A DNA stretch of 64,000 bases from Cyanophora paradoxa (lineage: Eukaryota; Glaucocystophyceae; Cyanophorales; Cyanophoraceae), in the NCBI GenBank assembly GCA_004431415.1, contig QPMI01000435.1, positions 62,001-126,000 of the forward strand, read 5' to 3'. The first letter of the stretch is position 1, and each line of letters opens with the position of its first letter. This document shows positions 41,401 to 52,487 of this stretch, in pieces. The notes below the pieces were generated by a model. It saw nothing but the letters and a program-made list of their open reading frames with translations. It did not search any database and was not told the origin of the DNA. The translations under genes and the position numbers were made by a program.

Positions 41401-44400
41401 GGGGCGTGATTCGGGCGGCGCTCATCGTGAAGGCTGCGGCGAGCGTTGTCGCAGCATTCTGGGCATCACCAGCAATTGCTCTTGCCAGGGAGAGGCTAAT
41501 GCGGAGGGGGTCCCGCAGCGGGGCCCAAGCCAGCACCGTTATCACGTCTCCTGCTGTAAGAGGTCTCAGGGGGAGAGGGCGGCGAGGGCGTGGCGCCCGC
41601 AAGGCGGGACAGGGGCGCCGCGGGCTCCTAGGGTAGAGCAGCCTTGTGACCGCACGGGCGGCCAAGCGACGTGCGAGGAGCACGAGCGTAACGCAGGCGT
41701 AGAGGAGAAGCAAAATTGTCCAGGTTATCAGTGCACTGAGGGCGTAGGCGGGGAGCGTGAATGCTAGGAGCAGCCCGATGGCGACTGGGACGAGCAAATT
41801 CTGCGCCCTTGGCGCAAGGAGGCGTAAGCTCATCGCCGCCTGTGCAGAGGCCAGGGCGGTCGCGGACACTGCAAGGATGGCTGTGAGGCCGGCAAGAGGC
41901 AAGAGTCCGTAGAGGGCTCGCGACGGGAGGCCAGCGTCCAGCTTGGAAACCGCTGAGCGTGTGCACGCGCTGGCGTGTACGGCGCCTTTCTGGAATCCGA
42001 GCGCAATGTGTCGTCGGGCAGCCGCTGCGAACAGGGAGGCGAGCTCGAGGAGAGAAGTGGCTCGGTTTAGGCGTCGGCTGAGGGCCACGGCCGCCGCATC
42101 AGTGAGTCGCCAGCGGCGGCGCCATATCTTGGTCAGGGACCAGAGTAGGCGGTCCCAGGGTGAGGGGCACCAGTCTGCTTTGGCTTCGCGGGGCCGGGGG
42201 CCGAACCAGAGGGCGCTGCGAGGGGGGTTGAGAGTGGCTCTAATCGTGGAGCGGATAGAGCTGCCGAGGCGCCGCAGCCTTTCAGCTCCCTCGTCGATGC
42301 CTGCCAGCGGGGCGAGGGCTACTAGAAGAAGGAGGAGACCCCCCAGGGAGAGTCCGGTCCGAAGATGGGAGGCCGCGGGCTTGCGAGGCAGGTCTCTGGG
42401 CGGGGAGAGGAGTAGCTGCGCGCGGCGAGGGGACAGCACTTGCAGGCGGAGGGTCGATCCGTGCCCGTCCTGTGCCTGCAATTGTGCATGTGAAGTCATC
42501 AAATTCATCGATATAGGTGCGTCCGCGTTGAGTAGCCCGAGCAGCCGGCTAGAGAAGGAGAGCAGGAGCTCATTTTCGAGGTTGTCCCCTACACGGGCTT
42601 GAGAGGAGAGGTACAGCAGAAGACCGTATAGGCGGAGCATCGCGGGCAAGATCTCGAGGGCGACTAGATATAGAGGCGTCGAGTAAAGAGGCCGGGCAGT
42701 ATCCCGGGGGCTACGGGCTTCAGGGCGGGGATGGTTGCTGTAGCTACATTCGTGAGCCGAGCAGTGAAAGTCTGGCCGAGGCCTCCGACTGGTGGTGTTC
42801 CGCTTGCCAGCGCGCACGCCATCATCCCAAAGGCCTGGCGTCGACGCCCAGGCCGGTTCTGTGAGCGTGCGTTCTAGTAAACAGGCTGTACCTAGCCCTG
42901 GCGCACTAGAGCCAGTCTGCCTGGCATCTGGCATGTTAATGTACCGGGCTGACTGTGATTGGGGTTTGGCGAGCCAATCATGTGCGAGGGCGGACTCGGC
43001 TGGAAATGAGTTTTGTTCTCGTCTGACCGATGCCTCCCGGTACACCCGGAACGCCGGCGAGGAGAGGGGGGGAAGAGGCGCACCCGGGGTAGGATCGAGC
43101 GGCTCGCCCGGGCGCCTGCATGTGCGCCAGCGTCGGCGGCCCTGTGCGTGTGGTGAGGCGCTCGAGCTACTTAGTAGCGCCCAAGTTAGCTTCTGGATTG
43201 CTGGGGTCCGTTCGGGCTGCTTCCGAGGCCCGTCAGCTGCAACCGCTGTCCGGGGGTCGTGGTAGCCTGCCCGGGCAGTGCATAAGTCATCTGTGCTCTC
43301 CTTGCCGAGGCTAGGCCGCACGACATGCGCATGACAGGGCTCAGACGCAGTGTGGTGGTCATGCGCATAACAGGCGCGTTGCGACGGAGCGCGCCCTCCC
43401 GCCTGCATTGACATGTGACCAGCAGCTACGATGCGTCCGAAGGGCTCTACTAGTGCCGAACGACGAGTTCCTGCCGGGGCACGCATCGCTTCGGGCGGTA
43501 GGGCCGACCGCGCTGGAGGTTCGCAAGGTGCCGTCGAGCTCCGGATGGGCACCGTTTTCGATGCCAAGCTGAGCCGTACGCTAGCGCACTGGTCGAGGTG
43601 TGCGACCGCCGGGGCAGGAGCGGCGGGGACCGCGGGCAGCTCCGTTGTAGGATTGAGCCGCGCGTGCGGGCGGAGGTGCGCAGCCGACGAGGCGGGAGCG
43701 GCTGGAGCACCCCGAGGGTGTCGGGCGGGCGAGGGCGACTGTTCGGGCGCTCGGCGGGGGCGCTCGGCGCTCCACGCTTCGTTCGCGATTACGGTGAGCG
43801 CCTGTACGGTGGGCGCCGGGGCGGGGCTGACGGCTGCGCGCAGGTCCGGGCTTTCGACCGGGGGGGCGGAGCAGGCGGCGCTGGGGTTTCGGGCGGGCGC
43901 CCCGGCCGCCGCAGGCTGGGCGCGTGAGGCGGCAGGCGGAGCAGGGGTGCGGGGGCACGGCTCGGGCTTCGCTGCGGAGTCTGGGGCGGCGCTCTCCACC
44001 ACCGTGAGCTCCTCGGCCTCACTGGGCGCCGAGGTTCCGCTGAGCGCAGCGCGTGGGCCCGGGGCGGGCTCCCTCGCGGTCATTGGCGGGGTACGTGGCG
44101 TCCCCGTCGGCGCCGGGGCCTCGCTGAGCGCGACGCGCAGGTCTCTCGTCCTGGCCGGCTGGGCGGGGGCGACGGGGGCAAAGCGCGGGCCCTGGGCGGG
44201 CTCCCTCGCGGTCATTGGCGGGGTACGTGGCGTCCCCGTCGGCGCCGGGGCCTCGCTGAGCGCGACGCGCAGGTCTCTCGTCCTGGCCGGCTGGGCGGGG
44301 GCGACGGGGGCAAAGCGCGGGCCCTGGGCGGGCTCCCTCGCAGTCATTGGCGGGGTACGTGGCGTCCCCGTCGGCGCCGGGGCCTCGCTGAGCGCGGCGC

Positions 44401-46615
44401 GCAGGTCTCGCGTCGCGGCTGGCGGGGCGGGAACGACGGGGGCAGGGCGCGGGCCCGGGGCGGGCTCCCTCGCAGTCATTGGCGGGGTACGTGGCGTCCC
44501 CGTCATCGCCGGGGCCTCGCTGAGCGAGACGCGCAGATCTCGCGTCGCGGCTGGCGGGGCGGGAGCGACGGGGGCAGGGCGCGGGCCCGGGGCGGGCTCC
44601 CTCGCGGTCATTGGCGGGGTACGTGGCGTCCCCGTCGGCGCCAGGGCCTCGCTGAGCGCGACGCGCAGGTCTCGCGTCGCGGCTGGCGAAGCGGGAGCGA
44701 CGGGGGCAGGGCGCGGGCCCGGGGCGGGCTCCCTCGCAGTCATTGGCGGGGTGCGTGGCGTCCCCATCGGCGCCGGGGCCTCGTTGAGCGCGACGCGCAG
44801 GTCTCGCGTCGCGGCTGGTGGGGCGGGAGCGACGGGGGCAGGGCGCGGGCCCGGGGCGGGCTCCCGCGTAGTCATTGGCGGGGTACGTGGCGTCCCCGTC
44901 GGCGCCGGGGCCTCGCTGAGCGCGACGCGCAGGTCTCGCGTCGTGGCTGGCTGAGCGGGGGCGACGGGGGCGGGGCGCGGGCCCTGGGCGGGTTCCCTCG
45001 CAGTCATTGGCGGGGTACGTTGCGTCCCCGTCGTCGCCGGGGCCTCGCTGAGCGAGACGCGCAGATCTCGCGTCGCGGCTGGCGGGGCGGGAGCGACGGG
45101 GGCAGGGCGTGGGCCCGGGGCGGGCTCCCTCGCGGTCATTGGCGGGGTACGTGGCGTCCCCGTCGGCGCCGGGGCCTCGCTGAGCGCGACGCGCAGGTCT
45201 CGCGTCGCGGCTGGCGGGGCGGGAGCGACGGGGGCAGGGCGCGGGCCCGGGGCGGGCTCCCTCGCGGTCATTGGCGGGGTACGTGGCGTCCCCGTCATCG
45301 CCGGGGCCTCGCTGAGCGAGACGCGCAGATCTCGCGTCGCGGCTGGCGGGGCGGGAGCGACGGGGGCAGGGCGTGGGCCCGGGGCGGGCTCCCTCGCGGT
45401 CATTGGCGGGGTACGTGGCGTCCCCGTTGGCGCCGGGGCCTCGCTGAGCGCGACGCGCAGGTCTCGCGTCGCGGCCGGCTGGGCGGGATCGGCGGGGGCA
45501 GGGCGCGGGCCCGGGGCGGGCTCCCTCGCAGTCATTGGCGGGGTACGTGGCGTCCCCGTCGGCGCCGGGGCCTCGCTGAGCGCGGCGCGCAGGTCTCGCG
45601 TCGCGGCTGGCGGGGCGGGAGCGACGGGGGCAAAGCGCGGGCCCTGGGCGGGCTCCCTCGCAGTCATTGGCGGGGTACGTGGCGTCCCCGTCGTCGCCGG
45701 GGCCTCGCTGAGCGAGACGCGCAGGTCTCGCGTCGCGGCTGGCGGGGCGGGAGCGACGGGGGCAGGGCGTGGGCCCGGGGCGGGCTCCCTCGCGGTCATT
45801 GGCGGGGTACGTGGCGTCCCCGTTGTCGCCGGGGCCTCGCTGAGCGCGACGCGCAGGTCTCGCGTCGCGGCTGGCGGGGCGGGAGCGACGGGGGCAGGGC
45901 GCGGGCCCGGGGCGGGCTCCCTCGCGGTCATTGGCGGGGTACGTGGCGTCCCCGTCGGCGCCAGGGCCTCGCTGAGCGCGACGCGCAGGTCTCGCGTCGC
46001 GGCTGGCGGGGCGGGAGCGACGGGGGCAGGGCGTGGGCCCGGGGCGGGCTCCCTCGCGGTCATTGGCGGGGTACGTGGCGTCCCCGTCGGCGCCAGGGCC
46101 TCGCTGAGCGCGACGCGCAGGTCTCGCGTCGCGGCTGGCGAAGCGGGAGCGACGGGGGCAGGGCGCGGGCCCGGGGCGGGCTCCTTCGCGGTCATTGGCG
46201 GGGTACGTGGCGTCCCCGTCGGCGCCGGGGCCTCGCTGAGCGCGGCGCGCAGGTCTCCCCACGCGCAGCTGACGGCTGCTAGCAGGTCGGAAGGCGAAGC
46301 TCGCGAGGGCGAGGGCTCTGGCACACGGATGGGGCCATCTGCGCGCAGCGCTTTAGCCTCGGTCGCTGTGTTCGCCTCCGGGACAGGCGCCGGCGTGAGA
46401 CTGGTCACCGCCCAGGCGGGGTGCCGTGCGGCATGTACTACTAGCGGAAACGTGAGGAGGATAGCGAGCACTCTAGCTGTTCGTGCAGGTCCCAGTCCCG
46501 TGTGACCCGGCCACCCACGTGCTGGCTGCAGTTTTGTTTTTGTGATGTTGGTATATGATTGTGGGTTATACAAATTCGAGAACGATGGCGGTTTCGTTTG
46601 TGGTCGCGTCAGCAT
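29440..46615 (-). CDS. LINE ORF2 polyprotein: membrane segments, APE endonuclease, RT, RNase H, Ulp1-like proteases, zinc fingers
   Basis: Read from ATG 46615, about 5,720 codons in three abutting frames (46615-34826, then to 33225, then to 29440); each switch is -1 and rejoins smoothly with one base (near 34872 and near 33430). Order: signal-like VLAILLTFPLVVHAARH; 17 Pro-rich repeats; hydrophobic segments (42.35, 41.9, 41.7, 41.3 kb); endonuclease (40.58-39.74 kb: VTWNVQG, FQELS, MGDFNAVHD, RSDHFPV); reverse transcriptase (38.4-37.6 kb: TIPKRDNATDLGSLRPITL, YADDTTMF); RNase H (35.57-35.15 kb: WTDGST, GELEAV, LTLDSKG, PAHEP). Then come a degenerate Ulp1-like domain (33.7 kb), an apparently complete Ulp1-like domain (32.53-32.28 kb: DHWVLLLIAP, IYDGG, IDRSSCGILL), the RNase H end motif NDQADRLAK (31.63 kb), CPRCRLAEEDFDHIWVCP and a C2H2 finger (30.37 kb). 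Confidence 0.7.
44036..46264. repeat. 132-bp coding minisatellite, 17 units in perfect register (LINE ORF2)
   Basis: TCATTGGCGGGGT-type starts fall exactly every 132 bp from 44080 to 46192, giving 17 units with no indel. Each unit encodes 44 residues of the form TAREPAPGPRPAPVAPAPP followed by AATRDLRVALSEAPAPTG and TPRTPPM. Differences between units are base substitutions. A related 132-bp array occurs at 56.5-57.6 kb. Confidence 0.9.
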
Positions 46616-48172
46616 CGAGGCGGAAGTGGGCGGCGCCCACTGCCTCGGTGAGAGCTGGTGCGGCCGCCGCAAGGTAGCCCGGTTCGAGCTCGTGTGCCCG
46701 GATCTGGTCAGCGAGGGCGAGGGCGGGTTTGATGGGGTGGTGGCAGGAAGCGGGGCCGTCCGGGATGCAGCACAGTGCCAGCAGGAGAAGATTCCCGTCC
46801 ACGGCGTGCACGTGATCAGACCCCATGGCCTGCGCAAGGCCCGCCCTGTCGCAGAGAGTGAAACTGGGAAGAGGGAGGGCGAGCAGGCTGCGGCGGGAAG
46901 GGAGCAAGCAAGGACTGGAGGCTGGAGGAGGACGGCTGCAGTCGGGAGGGGGCCAGCGATGACTTGCGCCGTCTGTCGGGGTTGTGAGGCTGGGCGGGGC
47001 ACGAAACGCCCCGGCGTCCGGAGCCAGCAAAAACCGACCTGGACCGCCCGGAAGATCGAGGAGAGCGTGATGTAGAGGAGGCAGGGGTGCCGCGCCGGGC
47101 TCACAGCCGCCGTGCCATCACCGCGCGCCGTGGTGTACTCCCAGTGGGAGAAGGCGAAGGCGAGGTGCGTTGCGGCTGGGATGATGGCCGCAAGGACGAT
47201 GGAGATCGCCGTCATCGCCGAGACCCGCATGCGATCTGGCTGCATCCAGCCATCGGGCGGAACGCCGCTGGTCTCGGGCGCGTAGTTGATGGTGATAGCT
47301 ACTACGCGCGCGGCTGAGGCTGTTGCAGCTGCCGGCCTGGAGGTGAGCGTGAGCACGTAGTTGCTGGCGGTCCCTGCCACGCGGAGGCCCAGGGCGAGCG
47401 AGGGGTGCTTGAGGAACGTGAGCAGTTCCCGGACGCCAGCTTCAATCGTCGCGATGCGCGTCCCCCAGGCCGGGAGCTGAAGCTGCTGGAGCTGCTGGAG
47501 CTGGCGGAGCACTCGTAGAAGCAAACGGCGAATGGCGTTGGGGCCGAGAGGGCTGTTAAACCAGTCGAGCAGGATCCAGTCGCCGCCATGCTCAGGCGCA
47601 GGCGACAGCTGGGCGCTAAGGGCTTCGTTCGCGAGCGGAAAGAAGCACGCCGAGAGAGTCGGGACGAGCTGGACGATGCCGTCGAAGAAATCAGGGGCTG
47701 AGAAGGCGTTGGCCCAGAGCGGGGGCGGCAGGGCCGGAAGGCCGCTGCCCTGCGGGTCCGGATGAAAGTGCTTTGCGGAGCAGAGGATAATTGGGCCCGC
47801 CTTCGGCAGATCAACGAAGTGGAAACTGATCGCGATGAGCACCGGGCATTTGTTGCCGTCCATGAAGTCTTCTGGCTGGCAGCGGCGGCCGAGACGCCGA
47901 ATTCGAAGGATTTTCGCCAGCAGCGTTTTGGCCGGCAAACTGGGTCCTCCTACGATCTGGCCAGGGCCGGCGCTAGAAGTAGATGGGATGAATGCTCGTG
48001 TAAGTTCGGGGTGCTCGCCCGCTTGATGCAGAGCTCGGATAGGGATGGGCCGGAAGATGATCGCCATGCGCGCGTTGTTCCTGAGGAGCACCCGTGGCAA
48101 GACGCCGATGAGGCCGGCGAACTTGCACCGCGGTACGGCCGCGTGGGCCAGCCGCGCAATGAGCGTGGCCAT
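46566..48172 (-). CDS. LINE ORF1, gag-like protein
   Basis: The first ATG in the coding-like frame is 48172 (MATLIARLAHAAVPRCK). That frame stays protein-like to about 47.05 kb. The stretch about 46.9-46.57 kb is protein-like only in another frame (AGLAQAMGSDHVHAVDGN ... ETAIVLEFV), which stops at 46566. A short intron or one-base indel near 46.85-47.1 kb is therefore inferred, giving about 520 residues. The block LGLRVAGTASNYVLTLTSRP resembles ALRVHSALGPTYLAAISPA in the gag-like gene at 58.5-64 kb, so the two are probably homologous nucleic-acid-binding or particle-forming proteins. ORF1 overlaps the ORF2 start by 50 bp, as in many LINEs. The open frame of ORF2 extends through ORF1 without a stop, but its codons there are partly out of frame and meaningless. 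Confidence 0.55.
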
Positions 48173-48897
48173 GGCTAAGCTGGACCGTGGCTGTGGCACT
48201 TCGTTCGCTGCAGCTGGACTCGGGGGGGGGGAATAGCTAGCGTATGCATACCATGCATGCGCAGCTCCCACTCCTTCCGCAGCCGGCTTGGCAGCATGCG
48301 CAGAAGGGCCTACTTGAGAGGCACCTGGCGGGCCTCGCTGCACGTTCGAATTCCTGTCGCGCAGCCTGCTAGCGCTGCAGTTCGTGCTCGGAGTGCCGTT
48401 CTCTGCTCCGAGAGCCGCTATGAACGGTACTGCGTGCGAGAGCTGTCTGTTGGATACATTCGGGGCGTGCTGCGCCGCGATGCGACCCGCAGTCCCTTCC
48501 GGGCTAGTGCAGGTTGGGAGGACGCGTACTGCGAGGGGGTAGACAGGCCGGTAACTAGAGAGTTCTATAGCGCCAGAAGTATATGATATGCATGTGCCTT
48601 GTGTCTGCGCATAGCGGGGCGACGGGGGCACCTCAGAAGCGATGAATGTGGTCTAGTGCATGTGAAATGGCCGCAGCGCACGCTCAGGGAAGCGGCCGTG
48701 CAAGTCGCGTTCTGCATATAGATGTAGCTAGCATGGGGCGGGCGGCACTGCACGCAGGGATGGCGCACGTCGATTCTGTGCGGCCCCAGGGACGGCGCAA
48801 GGTCTTTACGCATCGTAATGCATGCCAGTGCAGGCGCGAAGCAGGACGAGTGCGCGTCAGTTCGGTACGTACCCCCCACTCTTCTAGCTGCGAGAGC

Positions 48898-49548
48898 ATG
48901 GTGCGCCCCAGCGGGCTGGACGAGCATTTAGCTTCTCGACTTCGCGAGCTCGTAAATGTTCAGAAGCTTCGCGTTCCAGCGATGCTGATAGCTTTGCGAA
49001 CGGATCCGGAGCAGCCCATTAAGCTGTCTCGGACGACACTGCGTTCCTACCTGCGGCAGTTAGGCTTGTCAACTTGGCATTGGGTTTCGAAATCCGAATT
49101 GGAAAAGCACGTGCGCGCAGCCTCGGAGCTTCGCGGCGGAAACTGCGGCAAATCTGTGTATGGGACGCTGCGGGCAGCGAATCACGGGAAGCTTTTCGCT
49201 GGACAAAAGCGCATCAAAAAAGCTCTAGCGAAGGTCGATCCAAAAGGGCGCGACCAGCGCCTCCTGCAGTTCGGCAAGCGGAGCCGGCGGGTGATTCCGC
49301 GCGCCCCCTACTTCGGTCCCTACGTCGGATGGAGCATGGGAATCGACCAGGCAAGCGTCTGTGGACGCGGTGCGCGCGGAATGTGAAGCATGAACTGACG
49401 TCGCGCGAACGCGCTCGCACAGAATGAGAAGATGCTGACGTGGCTGGGCGTGTGGATTGAGAACGCCATCGACAACTCGTCCTCCATCGTCATGGCCACT
49501 CGAGTCTTCCAGTCGCGTTCTACAAAGCAGGGGCTTGAGATCTACTAG
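48898..49548 (+). CDS. Integrase-like protein with a GC-AG intron, probably incomplete
   Basis: Exon 1 (48898-49350) and exon 2 (49423-49548) join in frame if 49351-49422 is removed as a 72-nt intron with GC donor (CAG|GCAAGC) and CGCACAG acceptor. The protein has an N-terminal helical region with an HTH-like segment (LSRTTLRSYLRQLG), a basic linker (QKRIKKALAKVDPKGRDQ), then GWSMGIDQNEKMLTWLGVWI and ENAIDNSSS. This follows the layout of a eukaryotic integrase-core family (first catalytic Asp in a W-x-x-D-x-N-x-K-like block, then I-D-x-x-S). The second Asp and the Glu are not found before the stop at 49548; they may lie on later exons (a plausible exon begins near 49763 after TTTTCACAG). It is divergent from the LINE. 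It could be a domesticated or decayed transposon. Confidence 0.45.
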
Positions 49549-50084
49549 TGCGCATCCACCGCCCCGTGGCCATTACAAACTGTTGCTCTTAAAATTAATA
49601 TTGATGCCCCATGGTCACTTGCAGTTCGGCACTCCGCAATTACGGGGTCCCCGAACAGCTCAGCTGCGATTCAGGGTGCGAGAACAGGCTTCTTCGTACC
49701 GCGCACGTGCGCCGCATGTCCAGTCGCACCCCCGCACATTTCTGCAGTCTTACTTGAATTTTCACAGGCATATGTGATTGAGAAGACAAATGCAGCCCTC
49801 GATCTACTGAATGCCGACCCAGCATGGGTTGCTGAGCACGGCATCATTCAGCCCATCGACCTTTCTGCTCAGCGAGCCCAGTACAACCTGCACTACGACA
49901 GGGAGCCCGTGTGGGAAGGGGAGTCCTTCCGAAACGTCGTCGCTGAGCGGTACTGGCGGTGCGGTCGCGGCGGCAGTCCTGCTTGGAAAATGAAACGTTT
50001 TAAAATACAAAGATGGCTATGGTATACGTAATGATTTAGATTATATGAGAATGCAACCTAAGACGGCGCTACGAAATCGGCAAC

Positions 50085-50215
50085 GCTTGTGCAACGCAAC
50101 GACCAACGCTTGCAACAACGCTTGAGCAACACTTGCGTTGCACTTGCGTTGCCAATTGCGTAACACTTGCGTTGCACTTGCGTTGCATAATTGCGCTGAC
50201 AATTGCGTGACGACA
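50085..50215. repeat. Cluster of TTGCGTTGC / GCAACGC words
   Basis: CAACGCTTG, TTGCGTTGC and GCGTTGC words on both strands recur roughly every 10-20 bp. The same vocabulary appears at 51.36-51.44, 53.12-53.17 and 54.30-54.45 kb. Confidence 0.65.
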
Positions 50216-51362
50216 GGCAACCAAACATGAACGCTGCAGCGCACCTCACTCGAGCTGCAGAGATGCTTTTCAAGATGGGCATGTACCGGATGTGCGGATC
50301 GAGCTGCGAAATTATCTGCAATGTAAATAGTGTTCAGAATATCACATGCCACTGCGCAGGATCGACCCTCTGATGTACTTCTCCATGTCGAAAGCGGCCA
50401 TCTTCCTGCTCGAATTCGGGCTTGAGCTTGAGCGGGTCAGCTGGAACGAGCATGTCAACACAGGGAGCAAGGAGACGGGTCAAAGGGGCCGTCCCAACAA
50501 ATGGTAATTGAAATGCATATGTATAATTATGGTGCACTTAAAACCGGCTAAATTTGGAATTCGCAGGCTCGAAAGGCCAGGTCTTAACCGCCTTTGGCCT
50601 CTGCTTATCCGTCTTCCATCGTACGAGGAGATGCTGGAGCTTCATTTCGAAAAGAACCCGAGATCCAAGATTGTGGGGACAGACTCGGATCCCCGCCTTC
50701 GGGATCCTGTTGCTCCGCAATTCAGGTGCGATAAATATTGAGAATAGCCGCAGTCTCTCCAGCTTGTATATTAAATCCGGTTTCTGACTGGTTCCATTCC
50801 CGATCCATGGCCAGGGCGACTCGAGATGCTTTTTTCGACGCATCGTTCCCAGACAGCAGGAGATGTGGAAGCGGGCGGTGAATTTTGGAAGAGACACTAC
50901 AAAAGAAGATGCACCTGGAGTAGAGTACGCGCGGTCACCTCTATCGGGGCTGCCCCTGCTGTTTTGCACGCAGTTAACTTTGAATTCTGAATTGCTGTCA
51001 AGATCTAGATATCCAGATGCAGCAGAAGGATGGTTGGAGTGGATGGCAGCAGCTCCCGCGAACGACCTGGCAGCGCGCACTATGCGCGAACACGTGACCT
51101 ATTTCTTTTTCAATGGATCAGTATTGAAAAATCTCATGTATGAGTAAATTTAGGTCTAGTAGATCCGGTAGATCCAGATATAATGCACTAGTTCGAAATG
51201 CAGTGTACTTTGTAGAATTCAACAAGATAAATATCTGGACATGGAAGCGCATATACACTAGGGGCAGCACGTGGGGCACATGCATGGGCACATAGATAAT
51301 ACTAATCGCAGACCTAGGTCATTGCTGATGTCCTTCCATGGTCCTTAGAGCACATACATTTG

Positions 51363-51440
51363 TGTTACGCAATCCGCAACACATGCGTTGGGATTGCGTA
51401 ACGCATGCGTTGCGGATGCGTTGTGTGCTAGGTTGGAGGT
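51363..51440. repeat. Second GCAACGC/GCGTTGC cluster
   Basis: Palindromic ACGCATGCGT and GTTACGCAAT-type words are repeated within ~80 bp, as in the clusters at 50.1, 53.1 and 54.3 kb. Confidence 0.6.
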
Positions 51441-51498
51441 TTCAACGCATGCTTAATGAAAGGAAGCGGAAGCTTACATTTGTTATACAGGGATTTAA

Positions 51499-51875
51499 AA
51501 TCTATGCGATAAGTTGGGTGCGCCGGGTGCGAGGCACGAGGTCTGCCTCGAGGTATTCAGGGGGGCCACATGAGGGGTTGGGCCTGCGGAACCGCTGCCT
51601 CTCACCCCATGGTGGGCCCCACGCCTGAATCGGGCCGTCGAGAAACATTATGCTACAAACAAGGATCCATAATCTATAAGATGAGCTGGGGTCGCCGGGT
51701 TCGAGGCACGAGGTCAGCCTCGAGGTAGCGGGGGGGGGCCACCTGAGGGGATGAGCCCACGGAACCGCGGCCTTTCACCCCAGGGCGGGCCTCGTGCCTG
51801 AATCGAAGCACTGCCAAAGAACAATTATTACACTGGGATTCAAAATCTATAAGATGAGCCGGGGGCGCTGGGCGC
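51499..51875. repeat. 172-bp tandem repeat, two copies and a partial third
   Basis: AATCTAT starts at 51499, 51671 and 51844. The first two copies share CGCCGGG(T/T)GCGAGGCACGAGGT-like, GCCTCGAGGTA, GGGGCCAC(A/C)TGAGGGG and CCTGAATCG blocks with scattered substitutions; the third stops after about 32 bp. It has no tRNA-type box pair, so it is not obviously a SINE. Confidence 0.7.
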
Positions 51876-52255
51876 CAGGAGGATGGCCAGAGCAAGACGA
51901 GGGTGCCATGTGCCACCCACAGCAGGTTCCATTGTAAACTGAATATCTTTGGATAGAAAGTAGTTATATTCTGTCGGAGGGTATCATGAGAATGACAATT
52001 AAAAGAGCTTTCAGGATATATAAAAAGGTTGGGACTCGCAAAAATAATCTATCCCGGAAAAGGCCGCCGAAATGTCTGACGAGCTCACAAACCTAACAAC
52101 TAAACCTCACCTGAAACTGATCATGATATCATGAAAACTGACCAACGTGGTTGACTTCAGTACCACTGTTGAACATACTGTATATTGCATTAAAGGCTTA
52201 AACATGCCTCATTTGTCACTCGGCATTGCTTGTTGGCGAGTTCAATTGCGGCCAG

Positions 52256-52378
52256 GTGCCGCCTAGTGCCCCAGCCATGCCCCACCATGCCCCGCTTGTG
52301 CCCAAGTCATGCCCCGCCATGCCCCGCCTGCGCTCAAGTCATGCCCCGCCATGCCCCACCATGCCCCCACAGTGCCGC
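52256..52378. repeat. CATGCCCCGC-type short tandem repeat
   Basis: CATGCCCC(A/G)CC units occur about nine times with short variable interruptions. All three plus-strand frames stay open, but the composition argues against coding. Confidence 0.65.
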
Positions 52379-52487
52379 CAAGTATCTCGACGTGCACTGG
52401 TCCAGTCCTGGGCCTGACATGGTCTTCCAAACACACTCACTTTTTTTTTGCATCCGCAAGCACACAAACATCTACGTTTCTGAAGAA

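Larger units (their letters stand above)
29361..48172 (-). mobile_element. Giant LINE-like non-LTR retroelement, about 18.8 kb
   Basis: A minus-strand unit with a gag-like ORF1 and a very long ORF2 carrying APE-type endonuclease, reverse transcriptase and RNase H in the order of LINEs with RNase H. It also carries Ulp1-like proteases, zinc fingers, membrane-type segments and a 17-copy 132-bp array. No long terminal repeats were seen. The 5' boundary is set provisionally at the first plausible ATG (48172); an untranslated leader beyond it is likely. The 3' boundary is set at the C/G tract. The coding part is about three times longer than in ordinary LINEs. Confidence 0.75.
49549..52487. other. 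Repeat-rich region with possible unresolved exons
   Basis: Short protein-like stretches occur on the plus strand (about 49763-49980, 50375-50500, 50550-50740, 50860-51145), but I could not link them into a gene or recognise a domain. The stretch 51900-52230 shows nothing I can identify. Repeats are listed separately. A few palindromic 6-mers and microsatellite-like runs are present. Confidence 0.4.

Noticed and set aside
43431-46282. Long plus-strand ORFs across the 132-bp array
   Set aside because: They are antisense to a conserved polyprotein. A repeat with period divisible by three and no stop in one unit stays open in several frames automatically.
34826-48631. A single 4,601-aa protein starting at 48631
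   Set aside because: The apparent start is GTG. The stretch about 46.57-46.9 kb is protein-like in another frame that stops at 46566, and a LINE ORF2 start at 46615 fits better. The frame is open through ORF1 by GC-rich composition.
51499-51875. tRNA-derived SINE or tRNA gene
   Set aside because: The GGTTCGAGGC-like word recalls a B box, but there is no matching A box at the right distance and no cloverleaf. The unit is tandem at 172 bp.
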